Source: Fidelibacterota bacterium (GTDB lineage: Bacteria > Fidelibacterota > UBA8477 > JABMPR01). From it: DNA of 39,047 nt. Positions within the stretch are counted from its first letter, which is position 1, and each line of letters begins with the position of its first letter. Positions 9,533 to 19,649 of the stretch are shown here, piece after piece. Both the position numbers and the translations under genes were made by a program. The notes under the pieces are model-generated. The model had not been told where the DNA came from, made no database searches, and saw only the letters and a program-made list of their open reading frames with translations. The DNA is taken from assembly GCA_013203185.1 (NCBI GenBank), contig JABMOS010000137.1:1-39047 (forward strand). Reading direction: 5' to 3'.

Positions 9533-10690
9533 ATGGAATTTTATACTCCAAATTTTGCCGGCATCACAATCTTGCCTCCCTTCCAGGATACCCCCCTTGA
9601 GTTAAAATCTGCGAGTCTCTACAAATACACCCTGCCCTTCAAGCAGCCCCTGGTTCTAAAGCATACAACTCTCCACAACCGGGAAGGCCTAGTCCTTGTA
9701 TTGACAGATGCGAATGGACATGTTGGAATTAGTGAAATTAGTCCCCTCCCTGCATTTAGCCGGGAAACCATTGAAACAGCCTTGCTCAACACGACCATGC
9801 TTTTGGAGAAAATGATTGGCTCTGGTAAATTTACGGCACACTGCTCTTCTCCAAGACGCGGCGGATGGGCAGAAAGCGGAGCTCCTTCAATTGCCCATTA
9901 TGGCGTGGAGACTGCAATTTTGTCACTCCTGGCGAATATTCATGATGAATCACCAGGCGCTTTACTATTTGGAAGTGCCAGTCATCAGGTCCCCATAAAC
10001 GGGTTGATTCGGGGATCCCTTTCAGATTGGGTTCCAGAATCTGAGAGAATGGTTACGGGCGGGTATCAAACCCTTAAAATAAAAGTTGGCCGCATTAACA
10101 GTATTCTTGAAGCCAGAGGTATTCAGGATATCAGGAAGTCTGTAGGGCCTGATATCAAGTTACGCCTGGATGCCAATCGGAGTTGGGATCTGGCAACCGC
10201 CATTGAATTCGGCAAAGCGGTGGAGTCTGCTGACATAGAATATATTGAAGAGCCCTTGATTGAAGCGGCGGAACTTCCAAGATTTTTTGATGCATGTGGT
10301 GTCCTATTTGCCTTTGATGAAACGTTGCATCAAATAATGGATCCAACCATCTCATTTGAATCCTATACAGGATTGCGAGCTTTAGTGCTAAAGCCCACAC
10401 TGATTGCCTGTACAGCAAGATTCATTGCGCTGGTCAATCAGGCAAGGGAGAATAATGTCCAACCCATCTTATCCTCAAGTTATGAGAGCGATGTAGGTTT
10501 GATCCATCTGGCTCAACTGGCAGGTTCAATCGGTGGCCAGAAGATTGCAGTTGGCCTGGATACCAGATCTGCTCTGACTTCTGGAACCACACGCTCCCCT
10601 GCAGCGGTTCAAAACGGATATATGTCCACAAAAGCGCTAACTACAAAGGATTTGGACCTCAGCCATTGTGAGCTACTCTACCAAACCTGA
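9533..10690 (+). CDS. menC: o-Succinylbenzoate synthase MenC
   Basis: MenC is an enolase-superfamily dehydratase that turns SHCHC into o-succinylbenzoate. Visible catalytic and metal residues are the KxK pair in TLKIKVG, the aspartate in LRLDANRSWD, EEP in YIEEPL, the aspartate in FAFDETL, and the second lysine in LVLKPTL. At 385 aa it is longer than E. coli MenC. The N-terminus adds about 25 residues before the capping domain, and a glycine-rich insert (SSPRRGGWAESGAPS) precedes the barrel. The ATG at 9533 lies 16 bases after menA. Its 3' end overlaps menE by 23 bases. Confidence 0.93.
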   Translation: MEFYTPNFAGITILPPFQDTPLELKSASLYKYTLPFKQPLVLKHTTLHNREGLVLVLTDANGHVGISEISPLPAFSRETIETALLNTTMLLEKMIGSGKFTAHCSSPRRGGWAESGAPSIAHYGVETAILSLLANIHDESPGALLFGSASHQVPINGLIRGSLSDWVPESERMVTGGYQTLKIKVGRINSILEARGIQDIRKSVGPDIKLRLDANRSWDLATAIEFGKAVESADIEYIEEPLIEAAELPRFFDACGVLFAFDETLHQIMDPTISFESYTGLRALVLKPTLIACTARFIALVNQARENNVQPILSSSYESDVGLIHLAQLAGSIGGQKIAVGLDTRSALTSGTTRSPAAVQNGYMSTKALTTKDLDLSHCELLYQT

Positions 10691-12122
10691 ATCAACACAA
10701 GAGCACCCCCTTAGTATTGCTGCTAGAGAGTATTCCTCCCAGCCTGCTTTACACGAAGGAAACACTGCATACACATATGCTACGCTCCACTTGCTTTCAC
10801 AACGCTTCGCCATAGCATTGTTGAATCGTGGTGTTCAGAGTGGACAAATTGTTGCACTGGGGAATCTATCAACCCGAGAGATGATCATCACGATCTGGGC
10901 GTGTTTGTTGGGTGGTTTTATTGTCTTCCCCCTGAATGTTCGTTTCCCCTTAACTTCCTTAACTCAGATTCTTTCTGAGATTAATCCTGCGTTGATTATC
11001 TCAACCTCCTCCTTTGCAGCGCATAAGACAGTTCCATTTAGTGATATCAATAGGGTTGAAACCGAACTGCCCGCGACCAAACTACGTGCCTACGATGGAT
11101 TCGCTGGAGCAAGTATCCTCATGACATCTGGTTCCTCAGGAGATGCCAAATTTGTGGTACATAGCCACTCCAATCATATTGAAAGCGCTATTGGTTCCAA
11201 CCAAAACATCGTACTCACGTCAGCAGACAGCTGGGTGCTAAGTCTACCTCTTTATCATGTTGGGGGACTTTCCATTTTGTTTCGATGTGCATTGGTGGGA
11301 GCAGCAATAGTTATTCCTGATTCACAACAATCGCTGCTTAGAGATGTTGAGGTACAGAAAGCCACCCATGTTTCCCTGGTAGCAACACAATTGCAAAGAT
11401 TTATGCAGGACAAGACAGGTCCAGGAATCCTGCATCGGATGAAGGCCATACTGGTGGGTGGAAGTGCCATTACCCCTATACTCATTCAGCAGGCTTTGGA
11501 TCATAAACTTCCCATTCATGTAAGCTATGGCTCAACCGAGATGGCATCTCAGATCACCACAACCCGTGGTGATAATCGTGCCTCAGCACTCCGTAATTCA
11601 GGACAGGTCTTGTTGGGTCGTGACGTAATTATTTCTCATGAAGGGGAAATTTTGGCTAAGGGTGTTACGCTGGCAATGGGGTATTGGGAATCATCCGGCC
11701 TTGTGGATCTACGTGATAAAAATGGCTGGTTTCACACGGGTGATGTTGGATATACCAACGTCCATGGAGAGTTGACTGTCACTGGAAGAGTGGATAATCA
11801 GTTCATTTCAGGCGGCGAGAATGTGCAGCCCGAACATATCGAGCATATACTCTGCAAAATTCCCGGAATTATAAATGCAATTATCATCCCACAGCCAGAT
11901 GAGGAATTCGGTGCCAGACCAGTTGCATTTCTTGAAATTCAGGAAGATGCTCCTGATAGTAAAGAAATTACTAAACAGCTGAGGAACCATGTGCCAGGCT
12001 ACATGCTACCTGTGGCGTATTATGAGTTCCCGGCAACAGTAATGGAGATTGGATTTAAAATTTCTCGGGAGGACTTGACTAAACTTATCCGGTCTGAAAA
12101 CAAACATTTGCACGCCCTCTAA
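10668..12122 (+). CDS. menE: o-Succinylbenzoate--CoA ligase MenE
   Basis: MenE belongs to the acyl-adenylate (ANL) superfamily and activates o-succinylbenzoate with ATP and CoA. The phosphate loop is ILMTSGSSGDAKFVVHSH, followed by HVSYGSTEMASQ, WFHTGDVGY, and the hinge GRVDNQFISGGENVQPEHIE. The adenylating lysine is probably the K in EIGFKISRE near the C-terminus. The length (484 aa) is normal. The start is GTG at 10668, inside the end of menC, with no strong ribosome binding site, again suggesting translational coupling. It is the last men gene before the MATE transporter. Confidence 0.94.
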   Translation: MSYSTKPESTQEHPLSIAAREYSSQPALHEGNTAYTYATLHLLSQRFAIALLNRGVQSGQIVALGNLSTREMIITIWACLLGGFIVFPLNVRFPLTSLTQILSEINPALIISTSSFAAHKTVPFSDINRVETELPATKLRAYDGFAGASILMTSGSSGDAKFVVHSHSNHIESAIGSNQNIVLTSADSWVLSLPLYHVGGLSILFRCALVGAAIVIPDSQQSLLRDVEVQKATHVSLVATQLQRFMQDKTGPGILHRMKAILVGGSAITPILIQQALDHKLPIHVSYGSTEMASQITTTRGDNRASALRNSGQVLLGRDVIISHEGEILAKGVTLAMGYWESSGLVDLRDKNGWFHTGDVGYTNVHGELTVTGRVDNQFISGGENVQPEHIEHILCKIPGIINAIIIPQPDEEFGARPVAFLEIQEDAPDSKEITKQLRNHVPGYMLPVAYYEFPATVMEIGFKISREDLTKLIRSENKHLHAL

Positions 12123-12141
12123 TAATGATTATTTAATCCCT

Positions 12142-13527
12142 ATGAAAAATACCCCCACAAAACCAAAGACCTCTCGACTCGACTCCTTTATAGATAATCC
12201 CCGAAAAGCGATTTGGACGCTTGGCTTACCAGTAATGACTGGGATGGCGGTTCAAACGCTCTATAGTGTCGTAGATATGCTCTTTGTAGCACGGATTTCT
12301 GTTAATGCCATAGCGGCCCTGGGGTTCAATTTACCCCTCTTCTGGATGGCCATGGGAATCAGCTTTGGTCTGGGTACAGGAGTAACTGCTGTTATTGCTC
12401 GATTTATCGGTGCAAAAGACCATAAGGCAGCGACAAATGTTGCCGAGCATGGCCTCCTACTTGGATTGATAATTGGTGGACTGTTCAGCGCATCTGGTCT
12501 CCTGTTTGGGGAAGAAATCCTTATTCTTCTTGGGACACCGGACGAATTGATGCCGGACACCCTGGCCTATTTTCAAGTGATTGCCGGTGGATTTATCTTC
12601 ATGATAACAAGTATTTTTCTGCGTTCCATTTTTAGTGGTGAGGGTGATACAAAAACGCCTGTTAAAATCCAGGTCACCAGTACCGTGATAAATATTATCC
12701 TGGACCCCATTCTTATTTTTGGTTTTGATATGGGTGTACGTGGTGCTGCCCTGGCCACTGTTATTAGTATGCTTGTTGCTGTAATCATGTATAGCAGGGT
12801 GATTCTATTTAAGAAAGCGACTCTACTCCAACTGGATTTTAAAATATTTCAGTTTAAATTTAAATTCGTTAAGGATATTTTTCGAATTGGGATCCCTTCC
12901 TCCCTATCAATGATAATCATGTCATTAGGGGCGGCACTTTCCAATTGGATTCTCGTCCACTATTCTCCAGAAGTTGTAGCAGGCTTTCAAATAGCGGGTC
13001 GTCTTGATCAGATATTCTTTTTGCCCATTATGGCTATCGCCGGATCGTTAGTGACTCTTGTGGGCATGTTCTACGGTGCGCAGCGTTTTGACTTAATTAA
13101 TAGGGTCATTAAAGATGGCCTAGCTTATGGTGTCTATATTGGCTTGGGGAGTGGGTTACTCTTTTATATCATTGCTCCTTATGTTTTCAGAATATTTACC
13201 GATGATCCAACAGTTCTTGCTGTAGCCGTAAGCATTATCCGTACCTTTTCCCCTGTATATTGGCTCATCGCAATTGGGATGATCTCCGGTAGGGCCTTAC
13301 AAGGGCTCGGAACGGGTGTCCCATCCCTGGTCATTACAGCCATTCGAGTTGCTGTAGTGAGTGGACCTCTTGCTTACTATTTCGCTGTAGTTCTTGATAA
13401 ACCTTATGTCTGGGTGTGGTATGCTTCTGTGATTGCAGTTTTTATTGCAGCGGGAACATCATTGACCTGGTTGGTTGTCCGATCGAGAAGGGTACAGCGA
13501 GAAGTTAAGGCGCAGGCAGCTTCCTAA
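12142..13527 (+). CDS. MATE-family multidrug/toxin efflux transporter
   Basis: This is an inner-membrane antiporter of the MATE family with about 12 transmembrane helices in two repeated halves. The first half holds AIWTLGLPVMTGMAVQTLY, VDMLFVARIS and IARFIGAKDHKAA. SIFSGEGDTKTPVKIQ and ILDPILIFGFDMGVRGAALA follow, as in MatE domains. The length of 461 aa is normal. It begins 19 bases after menE, so it is likely co-transcribed with the men genes, although no role in quinone synthesis is known for this family. It converges on rmuC with a four-base overlap of the 3' ends and no terminator between them. The substrate cannot be predicted. Confidence 0.93.
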   Translation: MKNTPTKPKTSRLDSFIDNPRKAIWTLGLPVMTGMAVQTLYSVVDMLFVARISVNAIAALGFNLPLFWMAMGISFGLGTGVTAVIARFIGAKDHKAATNVAEHGLLLGLIIGGLFSASGLLFGEEILILLGTPDELMPDTLAYFQVIAGGFIFMITSIFLRSIFSGEGDTKTPVKIQVTSTVINIILDPILIFGFDMGVRGAALATVISMLVAVIMYSRVILFKKATLLQLDFKIFQFKFKFVKDIFRIGIPSSLSMIIMSLGAALSNWILVHYSPEVVAGFQIAGRLDQIFFLPIMAIAGSLVTLVGMFYGAQRFDLINRVIKDGLAYGVYIGLGSGLLFYIIAPYVFRIFTDDPTVLAVAVSIIRTFSPVYWLIAIGMISGRALQGLGTGVPSLVITAIRVAVVSGPLAYYFAVVLDKPYVWVWYASVIAVFIAAGTSLTWLVVRSRRVQREVKAQAAS

Positions 13528-14828
13528 TCCGTATCACCTGAATCAAGTTCAAGCTGTTTTGGTCCTGGATTGAGGGCTTCTTTCTTCTGCAGTTCAATAA
13601 TCTTATTAACGGGTCTATCGAGAGCCCTTTTCCGTGTGGAAATAAGATCCTGAAACTGACGCACTGCAACGTCAAGATTCTTCCCAGTTTTGTCCATGAC
13701 TTCAGTAAATTTGTCCCACTGCTGCTGGAATTTAACTACCTCATTCATGATTTCTGAAGCCCGTTGCTCCATCATAAAGTTCGATGTGGCTTGATTCAGA
13801 AGGGACAAGACGGCATAGAGTGTGATGGGCGAGCAGAGCATGATCTTTTTACTCAGTGCCTCTCCAATAAAGTCAGGATCTTCCTGGTTTATAAATCCAT
13901 AGATTGACTCATTGGGAATAAACATCATGGCATAGTCAACTGTGCCTTTAGCCGTATCGATATAGCCTCGTTTGCTGATCTCATTCAAGTGTTTACGAAC
14001 ATCCTGGAGAAAGGCTTTTTTCTCAATATCCTGCACCTGAGCATCATTGCTACTGAGGAAGTTTTCGTAATGAGCCAGGGGAAATTTCACATCCATATTG
14101 ATTTCACGACTCTTTGGCAATTTGAAGGTATAATCTGGTCTCTGACCACCATCCATGGTTGACTGCTTGGTGTAATTTATATTCTCTTGTAAACCCACAT
14201 ATTGAAGAATGTCTTCAACCAGTCGCTCACCCCATTGTCCGCGCTTCTGTGAACTTGCCAACAATGTTTGCAGCGTTTCTGTGGTGGTACGGAGCTTTTG
14301 AGTTTCATCCTTTGAGGTTTCAAGTTCCGTCTTCAATTCTGTGGAGCGCTGGACAATATCCTTGAGACGCACATCCATATTTTCCAGGGACTTTTGAATC
14401 AATTTTTCTTTTTCACCAAGGTGGGTTTGATTCTGTTTGCTCTGATCCTTAAACTTTTCATCTGCCAGACGCAAAAATTCTTTCTGACTGTCTCGAAGGA
14501 CATCCTGGGATAAACTTTTAAAGCTATCCTGGAGTTGCTCCTTCATCTCCAAAAGGCGTTTCTTTTCCTCGACCAGACGATCTTTGGAATCCTCCAAACG
14601 GGTATTAATGGTGGCATTATTCTCCCTCAAGTCAAGGGCTTCCGTCCGCAATTTTTCGAGCTCATTCTCACTTCGTGTTAATTGCTCCTGAAGGTTGCTT
14701 CGTTCCACCTCTAAACGGGTAATGGCTTCCCGTTCCTTTAAATCTCCAGATCCCAGCGTCATTCTTGTAATAATAAAAGTGACAGCTGCAGTCAGGGCGG
14801 CAATCAGAAGGGTATAGACTATTTCCAT
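13524..14828 (-). CDS. rmuC: DNA recombination protein RmuC
   Basis: One N-terminal membrane helix (VYTLLIAALTAAVTFIITRM) is followed by a long coiled coil at about residues 30-195, and then the RmuC nuclease-like domain. That domain begins with KRGQWGERLVEDILQYVG and continues with DGGQRPDYTFKLP, INMDVKFPLAHYENFL and DYAMMFIPNESIYGFI. The PD-(D/E)xK-like residues are the D of RPDYTF and the D and K of MDVKFP. RmuC limits inversion at short inverted repeats in E. coli; its biochemistry is poorly known. At 434 aa it is typical. ATG at 14828 has AGGT upstream. Confidence 0.94.
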   Translation of the reverse strand: MEIVYTLLIAALTAAVTFIITRMTLGSGDLKEREAITRLEVERSNLQEQLTRSENELEKLRTEALDLRENNATINTRLEDSKDRLVEEKKRLLEMKEQLQDSFKSLSQDVLRDSQKEFLRLADEKFKDQSKQNQTHLGEKEKLIQKSLENMDVRLKDIVQRSTELKTELETSKDETQKLRTTTETLQTLLASSQKRGQWGERLVEDILQYVGLQENINYTKQSTMDGGQRPDYTFKLPKSREINMDVKFPLAHYENFLSSNDAQVQDIEKKAFLQDVRKHLNEISKRGYIDTAKGTVDYAMMFIPNESIYGFINQEDPDFIGEALSKKIMLCSPITLYAVLSLLNQATSNFMMEQRASEIMNEVVKFQQQWDKFTEVMDKTGKNLDVAVRQFQDLISTRKRALDRPVNKIIELQKKEALNPGPKQLELDSGDTD

Positions 14829-14870
14829 ATTTACCTATTCCGGGAATCGCTCTCAGGGAAAGCGAGTTGT

Positions 14871-16106
14871 TTAAAGTTGATCGGCCAGGTCCTGCTCAGC
14901 AACAAATTTGACCTGAATTTTGTCAAGTTTGTCGATTTCATCATAGCCAACTACGATAGAATAATCGTAGACCTGCTGAACTTCCTGTGCAAAAATGCGT
15001 AGGGCATCCACACCAGGGATGGCCAGGAGCAATTGCTTGAATTTTCCCTGGTTATAATAATAATCGCCTGGCGACTTGATAGGACGAGGGAATGAGTGAT
15101 AGAAGACTCGCCGGAAAGGAAGATTTTCAGGGCCCATGGTGATTATTGGTACAATTCTCCAATCACCTCCAGCAACTTCACGAGTAAAATCAGCATCTAT
15201 ATATCCTAAATCCATGAAGGCGTGACCCTCAAAAGATTCGGTCTTACCAACCAGACCAGAGCGTGTTTTGCTAAAATGTTCAATTTCGTCAAGGATGCGC
15301 GGATTGATACGGTAGCTTACCTTAAAATTTACCAGGACACTATCTGGTTCAGCCTGGAGGCGCAGCGTATGGATGTCGTGGATATTTGCCAAATAGGGAT
15401 CATAAGCAATGTCATGCCACAGTGCTTCCAATTGGGCACCAAGTTTCATTCTGGATTGCTGTTCATACTTGCGCTGTAAATCTTCAGTTTCATTCTGTTT
15501 TTTTGTGTCGAAAAGAGTGTTTAACTGATCTCTAAGGGCCACCCCAGGTAGAGGCATTGCATCCCTCCCTGGTATATTGATGTCCTTGGCTGGAGTCATG
15601 GCTGGATCATCTTTAAGCCGGAGACTTGCCAAGATCCACAGGGATAGCTCACTTTTCCAGGTAAGTAGTTTTGTATATGGGACTTTGTCCTCAAAACGAG
15701 CCAAAACTTTTGTATTGCGCAGGGATAGTAAATCCATCTGAACAGTGAGTTCACCCTCCATATAACTGTAGCGACCTAAAATAAGGTAAGACTCATACCC
15801 AGGATCCACCTGTCTTTGAAAGACTGATTTCCATATGAGGTCTTGAAGTTTGTGGGGTCGATCTACCAGATCATTTTGAAAATCAGGGATGGAATACGCA
15901 TATAAATAGTCAGTCTCCGCCAGCCCAGACTTCAAAAAACCTGGGAAGCCCTGTTCTAGCCAGCTTTGCTCACTTCTGGGGCTATGATTTTCAAATGGTT
16001 CTATGAACACAAGAATATTGTTGTTTGAGACAGGTAAATTTTCCTGACCAATAATATTACCAACAAGTATCCCTGTAATGATAAACAGAACTAACTTTTT
16101 ATACAT
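14871..16106 (-). CDS. Secreted protein of unknown function with a possible TolB-N/CsgG-like N-terminal domain
   Basis: I do not recognise this 411-residue protein as a named family. A signal peptide is visible (YKKLVLFIITGILVGNIIG then QENLP). The segment ILVFIEPFENHSPRSEQSW followed by LEQGFPGFLKSGL resembles the start of CsgG/FlgO/TolB-N-like domains, which usually begin with a strand, 'PFEN' and a helix. LILGRYSYMEGELTVQMDLL would be its later beta hairpin. After a charged helical stretch (about residues 200-235) comes a second, apparently beta-rich domain of unknown type. It lies between glnS and rmuC with 93- and 42-base gaps. The GGGGAG site just upstream of ATG 16106 supports the start. 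Placement in the periplasm or outer membrane is inference. Confidence 0.7.
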   Translation of the reverse strand: MYKKLVLFIITGILVGNIIGQENLPVSNNNILVFIEPFENHSPRSEQSWLEQGFPGFLKSGLAETDYLYAYSIPDFQNDLVDRPHKLQDLIWKSVFQRQVDPGYESYLILGRYSYMEGELTVQMDLLSLRNTKVLARFEDKVPYTKLLTWKSELSLWILASLRLKDDPAMTPAKDINIPGRDAMPLPGVALRDQLNTLFDTKKQNETEDLQRKYEQQSRMKLGAQLEALWHDIAYDPYLANIHDIHTLRLQAEPDSVLVNFKVSYRINPRILDEIEHFSKTRSGLVGKTESFEGHAFMDLGYIDADFTREVAGGDWRIVPIITMGPENLPFRRVFYHSFPRPIKSPGDYYYNQGKFKQLLLAIPGVDALRIFAQEVQQVYDYSIVVGYDEIDKLDKIQVKFVAEQDLADQL

Positions 16107-16199
16107 AAGCTCCCCAGATTATTCAGATTACTTGCCAAGAAAATAAATCTTTGCTTGTCAGGTTTGCAAGCACCTTTACTGAAACAGATTTTCAAAACC

Positions 16200-17918
16200 C
16201 TATTTGGAATTTCGGGCTATTCTGGCCCAGCTATCCCGAAGAGACACTATTCTGTTAAAGACAGGATGATCATCGCTGCTATCCTTATCCACACTAAAAT
16301 AACCGACGCGCTCAAACTGGAACCGCTGGCCTGACTTGACACCCTTCAATGCAGGTTCGACTTTTGCATGCTGAATAATTTCAAGTGAATCAGGATTAAT
16401 ATTTGACCTGAAATCCTGACCTTCATCAACCTTATCAGGGTGTTCAACACTGAACAATCGGTCGTATAGACGTACTTCAGCATCCAGACACTTCTCAGCG
16501 GAAACCCAATGGATTACACCCTTTACGCGTCGATCGGTGGGCTGCTTACCGAGAGTATCAGGATCCAGAGTACATCGAAGTTCAACAATTTCACCTGCAT
16601 CATTCTTGATTACATCTTCGCATTTAATGATATATCCATAACGCAATCGAACTTCTTTCCCAGGGGACAGTCGGAAATATTTCTTCACCGGTTCTTCCAT
16701 AAAGTCATTGTGATCAATATAGAGTTCTTTGGTGAAGGGAACACTGCGGGTACCAGCACTCTCATCTTCAGGATTATTCACAGCCTCAAGTTCTTCAACC
16801 TGGCCTTCAGGAAAGTTTTCAATAATTACCTTAAGGGGGTTCAATACTGCCATAACACGTGGCGAGATAGCATTGAGATGTTCCCTCACATGATTTTCAA
16901 GAATAGTTACATCGACTACGCTGTTGTGTTTAGCCACACCGATATATTCACAAAAATTGCGAATGGATTCAGGTGTATACCCTCGACGTCTCAATCCAGA
17001 AAGAGTGGGCATCCTGGGATCGTCCCAACCGCTGACAAAGCCTTCATTGACCAGTGTCAAAAACTTGCGCTTGCTCATCACGGTGTAAGTGAGGTTTAGA
17101 CGGGCAAATTCAATTTGCTGAGGATGGTGAATCTCAAGCTTATCACAGAACCAGTCATAGAGTGGTCGGTGATTCTCGAACTCCAACGTACATATGGATT
17201 GTGTAATCCCTTCAATGGAATCTGACTGTCCATGGGTAAAATCATACATGGGGTATATGCACCAATCATCACCAGTACGATGATGATGGCCGTGAAGAAT
17301 TCGATAAATAACTGGATCTCGCATGTGAAAATTGGGATGGGCCATGTCAATTTTGGCCTTCAGAGTCCGGGTGCCATCGGGAAATTCACCCTTCTTCATT
17401 CTATCAAACAGCTCCAAATTTTCCTCAATAGATCGATTTCGGTAGGGACTGTGCTTCCCGGCTTCGGTAGGCGTACCTCGATATTCCCTGCCCTCTTCCA
17501 GAGTAAGATCACAGACGTATGCCAGCCCGTTCTTTATGAGTTTGATTGCCCATTCATGGAGTTGATCAAAATAATCGGAGGCATAATATTCTCTATCTTC
17601 CCATTCAACACCTAGCCATTTGATGTCATCTTTAATGGCATGTACGTACTCTTCTTCTTCCTTGGTGGGATTGGTATCGTCAAAGCGCAGGTTAAAGAGA
17701 CCATTGTACTTTTTGGAAAGCCCATAATTCAACAGAATAGATTTTGCGTGACCAATATGAAGATAACCGTTCGGTTCTGGGGGAAAGCGCGTATGAACTT
17801 TCTGCCCAAAACGACCAGATTTTAAATGATCATTAATGATTTCTTCAACAAAATTCAGTGATTTTTCTGGAGCTGTGGCAGCGCTCTCGTTGGCGTCTGC
17901 ATTCAGGTTCTCACCCAT
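16200..17918 (-). CDS. glnS: Glutamine--tRNA ligase
   Basis: GlnRS is a class I synthetase that charges tRNA-Gln directly. The HIGH site is in [20 protein letters not shown] (His54-His57) and the KMSKS-type loop is [11 protein letters not shown]. The GlnRS-typical segments [15 protein letters not shown] and [20 protein letters not shown] are present, and the C-terminal anticodon-binding beta barrels are complete. The 572 aa length is slightly longer than E. coli GlnRS because of about 20 extra Ala/Glu/Asn-rich residues at the N-terminus. AGGA precedes ATG 17918. The upstream neighbour is gltX, 120 bases away. Confidence 0.97.
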   Translation of the reverse strand: MGENLNADANESAATAPEKSLNFVEEIINDHLKSGRFGQKVHTRFPPEPNGYLHIGHAKSILLNYGLSKKYNGLFNLRFDDTNPTKEEEEYVHAIKDDIKWLGVEWEDREYYASDYFDQLHEWAIKLIKNGLAYVCDLTLEEGREYRGTPTEAGKHSPYRNRSIEENLELFDRMKKGEFPDGTRTLKAKIDMAHPNFHMRDPVIYRILHGHHHRTGDDWCIYPMYDFTHGQSDSIEGITQSICTLEFENHRPLYDWFCDKLEIHHPQQIEFARLNLTYTVMSKRKFLTLVNEGFVSGWDDPRMPTLSGLRRRGYTPESIRNFCEYIGVAKHNSVVDVTILENHVREHLNAISPRVMAVLNPLKVIIENFPEGQVEELEAVNNPEDESAGTRSVPFTKELYIDHNDFMEEPVKKYFRLSPGKEVRLRYGYIIKCEDVIKNDAGEIVELRCTLDPDTLGKQPTDRRVKGVIHWVSAEKCLDAEVRLYDRLFSVEHPDKVDEGQDFRSNINPDSLEIIQHAKVEPALKGVKSGQRFQFERVGYFSVDKDSSDDHPVFNRIVSLRDSWARIARNSK

Positions 17919-18038
17919 ACTATCCTCATATCTATAGCCTGCATTCTCAGGGCTTGGTCAAAAAAACTAATCAGCAAATAACATACATATTCATTCACGG
18001 CTTAGCCACGATGAATTTTACCCAATCATGAACTAGAT

Positions 18039-19622
18039 TTATTGTTGTTGGTCAACCAGTTTGAGTGCTCGATCAATACGATTAATACAGGCATCCTTAC
18101 CAATAATAGCCATAATTTCGAAGAGACCAAAACCGACTGCTTTACCAGTAATTGCCACACGGATAGCATGAACGATCATCCCCATCCCAACACCCTCTTC
18201 CTCGACGAATGTGTGGAGGATTTGATCAAGGTGTTCAGCAGAGAAATCTTCAACTCCCGGTAATATATTTCTCAGCTTGACCAGTAACTCTCGCTGAGCT
18301 TCAGCATTGACAAGCCGTTTCCTGAATGCCTTTTCTTCATATTCAAGACTATGGTCAGCCTGAAAAAATTCAGAATAATCCAGGATGTCTCCTGCAAGTG
18401 ATATCCGCTCGTTGGCAGCCTCAAGAATGGATTTGACCCTGGACCTTGTTTCTTCAGAGGCAGGTGTTTGTGCAAAGCCGGCCTTTTCTAAATAAGGTAG
18501 GACCATCTCTACCTTCTCATCCATATCAAGCCGCCACATGTAGCGACTCTGAAAGGACATAAGCTTTTGGGGATCAAAACTGGCAGGTGCTTTGGTAATA
18601 CGATCCAGACTAAAATCCTGAATCATTGCTTCTCTGGTAAAATCTTCGGTCTTATCGTCTAGAGACCAACCAAGGAGAAGCAAATAGTTGATAATGGCGT
18701 CTGGCAGAAATCCAATTTCCCGATAAAAATCGACAATTACCGGGTTGAAGGTTTCTGGAGATGCAGAAAATCCAATCTGTTCAGCTATTTTTTCACCATG
18801 ATCATAGAGGACTTTAAAATCTCTATTTTTCAGGTATTTATCTAATTTTCGCTTGCTCAGTTTGTTAGAACTACCTGGCTCAGCCACAAAGGGAAGATGG
18901 GCATAGATGGGCAGCTCAAGTCCCAGACTTTGGGCAATGAATATTTGACGTGGTGTATTGGGTAAGTGCTCAATGGCTCGAATCACATGACTGATTTCAA
19001 AAGCGCCATCGTCTACCACACTGGTCAGATGGTATAGACAGGAGCCATCTTTTCGCTGAATAACATGATCCTGTTCCCCACGCCACTCGAAAGACATATC
19101 TCCACGCACCAAATCATGAAATTCACATTTGCCTTCTCTATGCATCTTGAGACGAACGATGGATTCTCGACCTTCTGCTTCGAACCGTTTGACGTCTTCA
19201 TCTGTTTCAGCCATCCAGGTGCGGCTGTATATGAACTGTCGCTTTTCCTTCTCAGCTGCTTGACGTTCTGCTGCAAATTCCTCGGGTTTTGAGAAATCTC
19301 TGTATGCATGGCCTGCTTCCAGCAACTTTTTAACGGCCTCTGCATATATATCCGAGCGTTGGGATTGGAAGTATGGTGCATGGGGTCCACCCATTCCAGG
19401 ACCTTCATCCCAATCGATCCCTAGCCACTTGAATCCATCCATGATAGGCTGGAGTGCCTCATGGACATTTCGAGCTTGATCCGTGTCATCGACGCGTAAA
19501 ATAAATTCCCCACCATGATGGCGAGCAAACAACCAATTGAATAGGGCAGTTCTGACGCCGCCTATATGGAGATAGCCTGTGGGACTGGGAGCAAAACGAA
19601 CACGAACTAGAGGTGGAGCCAT
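18039..19622 (-). CDS. gltX: Glutamate--tRNA ligase
   Basis: This is bacterial-type GluRS. The HIGH-like site is in RFAPSPTGYLHIGGVRTALF, the KMSKS-like loop is NKLSKRKLDKYL (KLSKR at 254-258), and RVDDTDQARNV, WDEGPGMGGPHAPYFQSQR and GDMSFEWRGEQDHVIQRKDG are all standard GltX segments. The length of 527 aa includes the C-terminal helical anticodon-binding domain. The cysteines that bind zinc in E. coli GluRS are missing (HAYRDFSKPEEF at that place), as in many bacterial GluRS. With glnS next door, glutaminyl-tRNA is probably made directly. It is the last gene of the compact 16-gene run. Confidence 0.96.
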   Translation of the reverse strand: MAPPLVRVRFAPSPTGYLHIGGVRTALFNWLFARHHGGEFILRVDDTDQARNVHEALQPIMDGFKWLGIDWDEGPGMGGPHAPYFQSQRSDIYAEAVKKLLEAGHAYRDFSKPEEFAAERQAAEKEKRQFIYSRTWMAETDEDVKRFEAEGRESIVRLKMHREGKCEFHDLVRGDMSFEWRGEQDHVIQRKDGSCLYHLTSVVDDGAFEISHVIRAIEHLPNTPRQIFIAQSLGLELPIYAHLPFVAEPGSSNKLSKRKLDKYLKNRDFKVLYDHGEKIAEQIGFSASPETFNPVIVDFYREIGFLPDAIINYLLLLGWSLDDKTEDFTREAMIQDFSLDRITKAPASFDPQKLMSFQSRYMWRLDMDEKVEMVLPYLEKAGFAQTPASEETRSRVKSILEAANERISLAGDILDYSEFFQADHSLEYEEKAFRKRLVNAEAQRELLVKLRNILPGVEDFSAEHLDQILHTFVEEEGVGMGMIVHAIRVAITGKAVGFGLFEIMAIIGKDACINRIDRALKLVDQQQ

Positions 19623-19649
19623 ATATAAATTTTTCTTTCTACTGTTTTA

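Noticed and set aside
16152-16172. Hairpin TGCTTG/CAAGCA with a nine-base loop after glnS
   Set aside because: It has only six pairs and a broken T tract (AAGATTTATTTTC), so it is too weak to call a terminator between glnS and the secreted protein gene.
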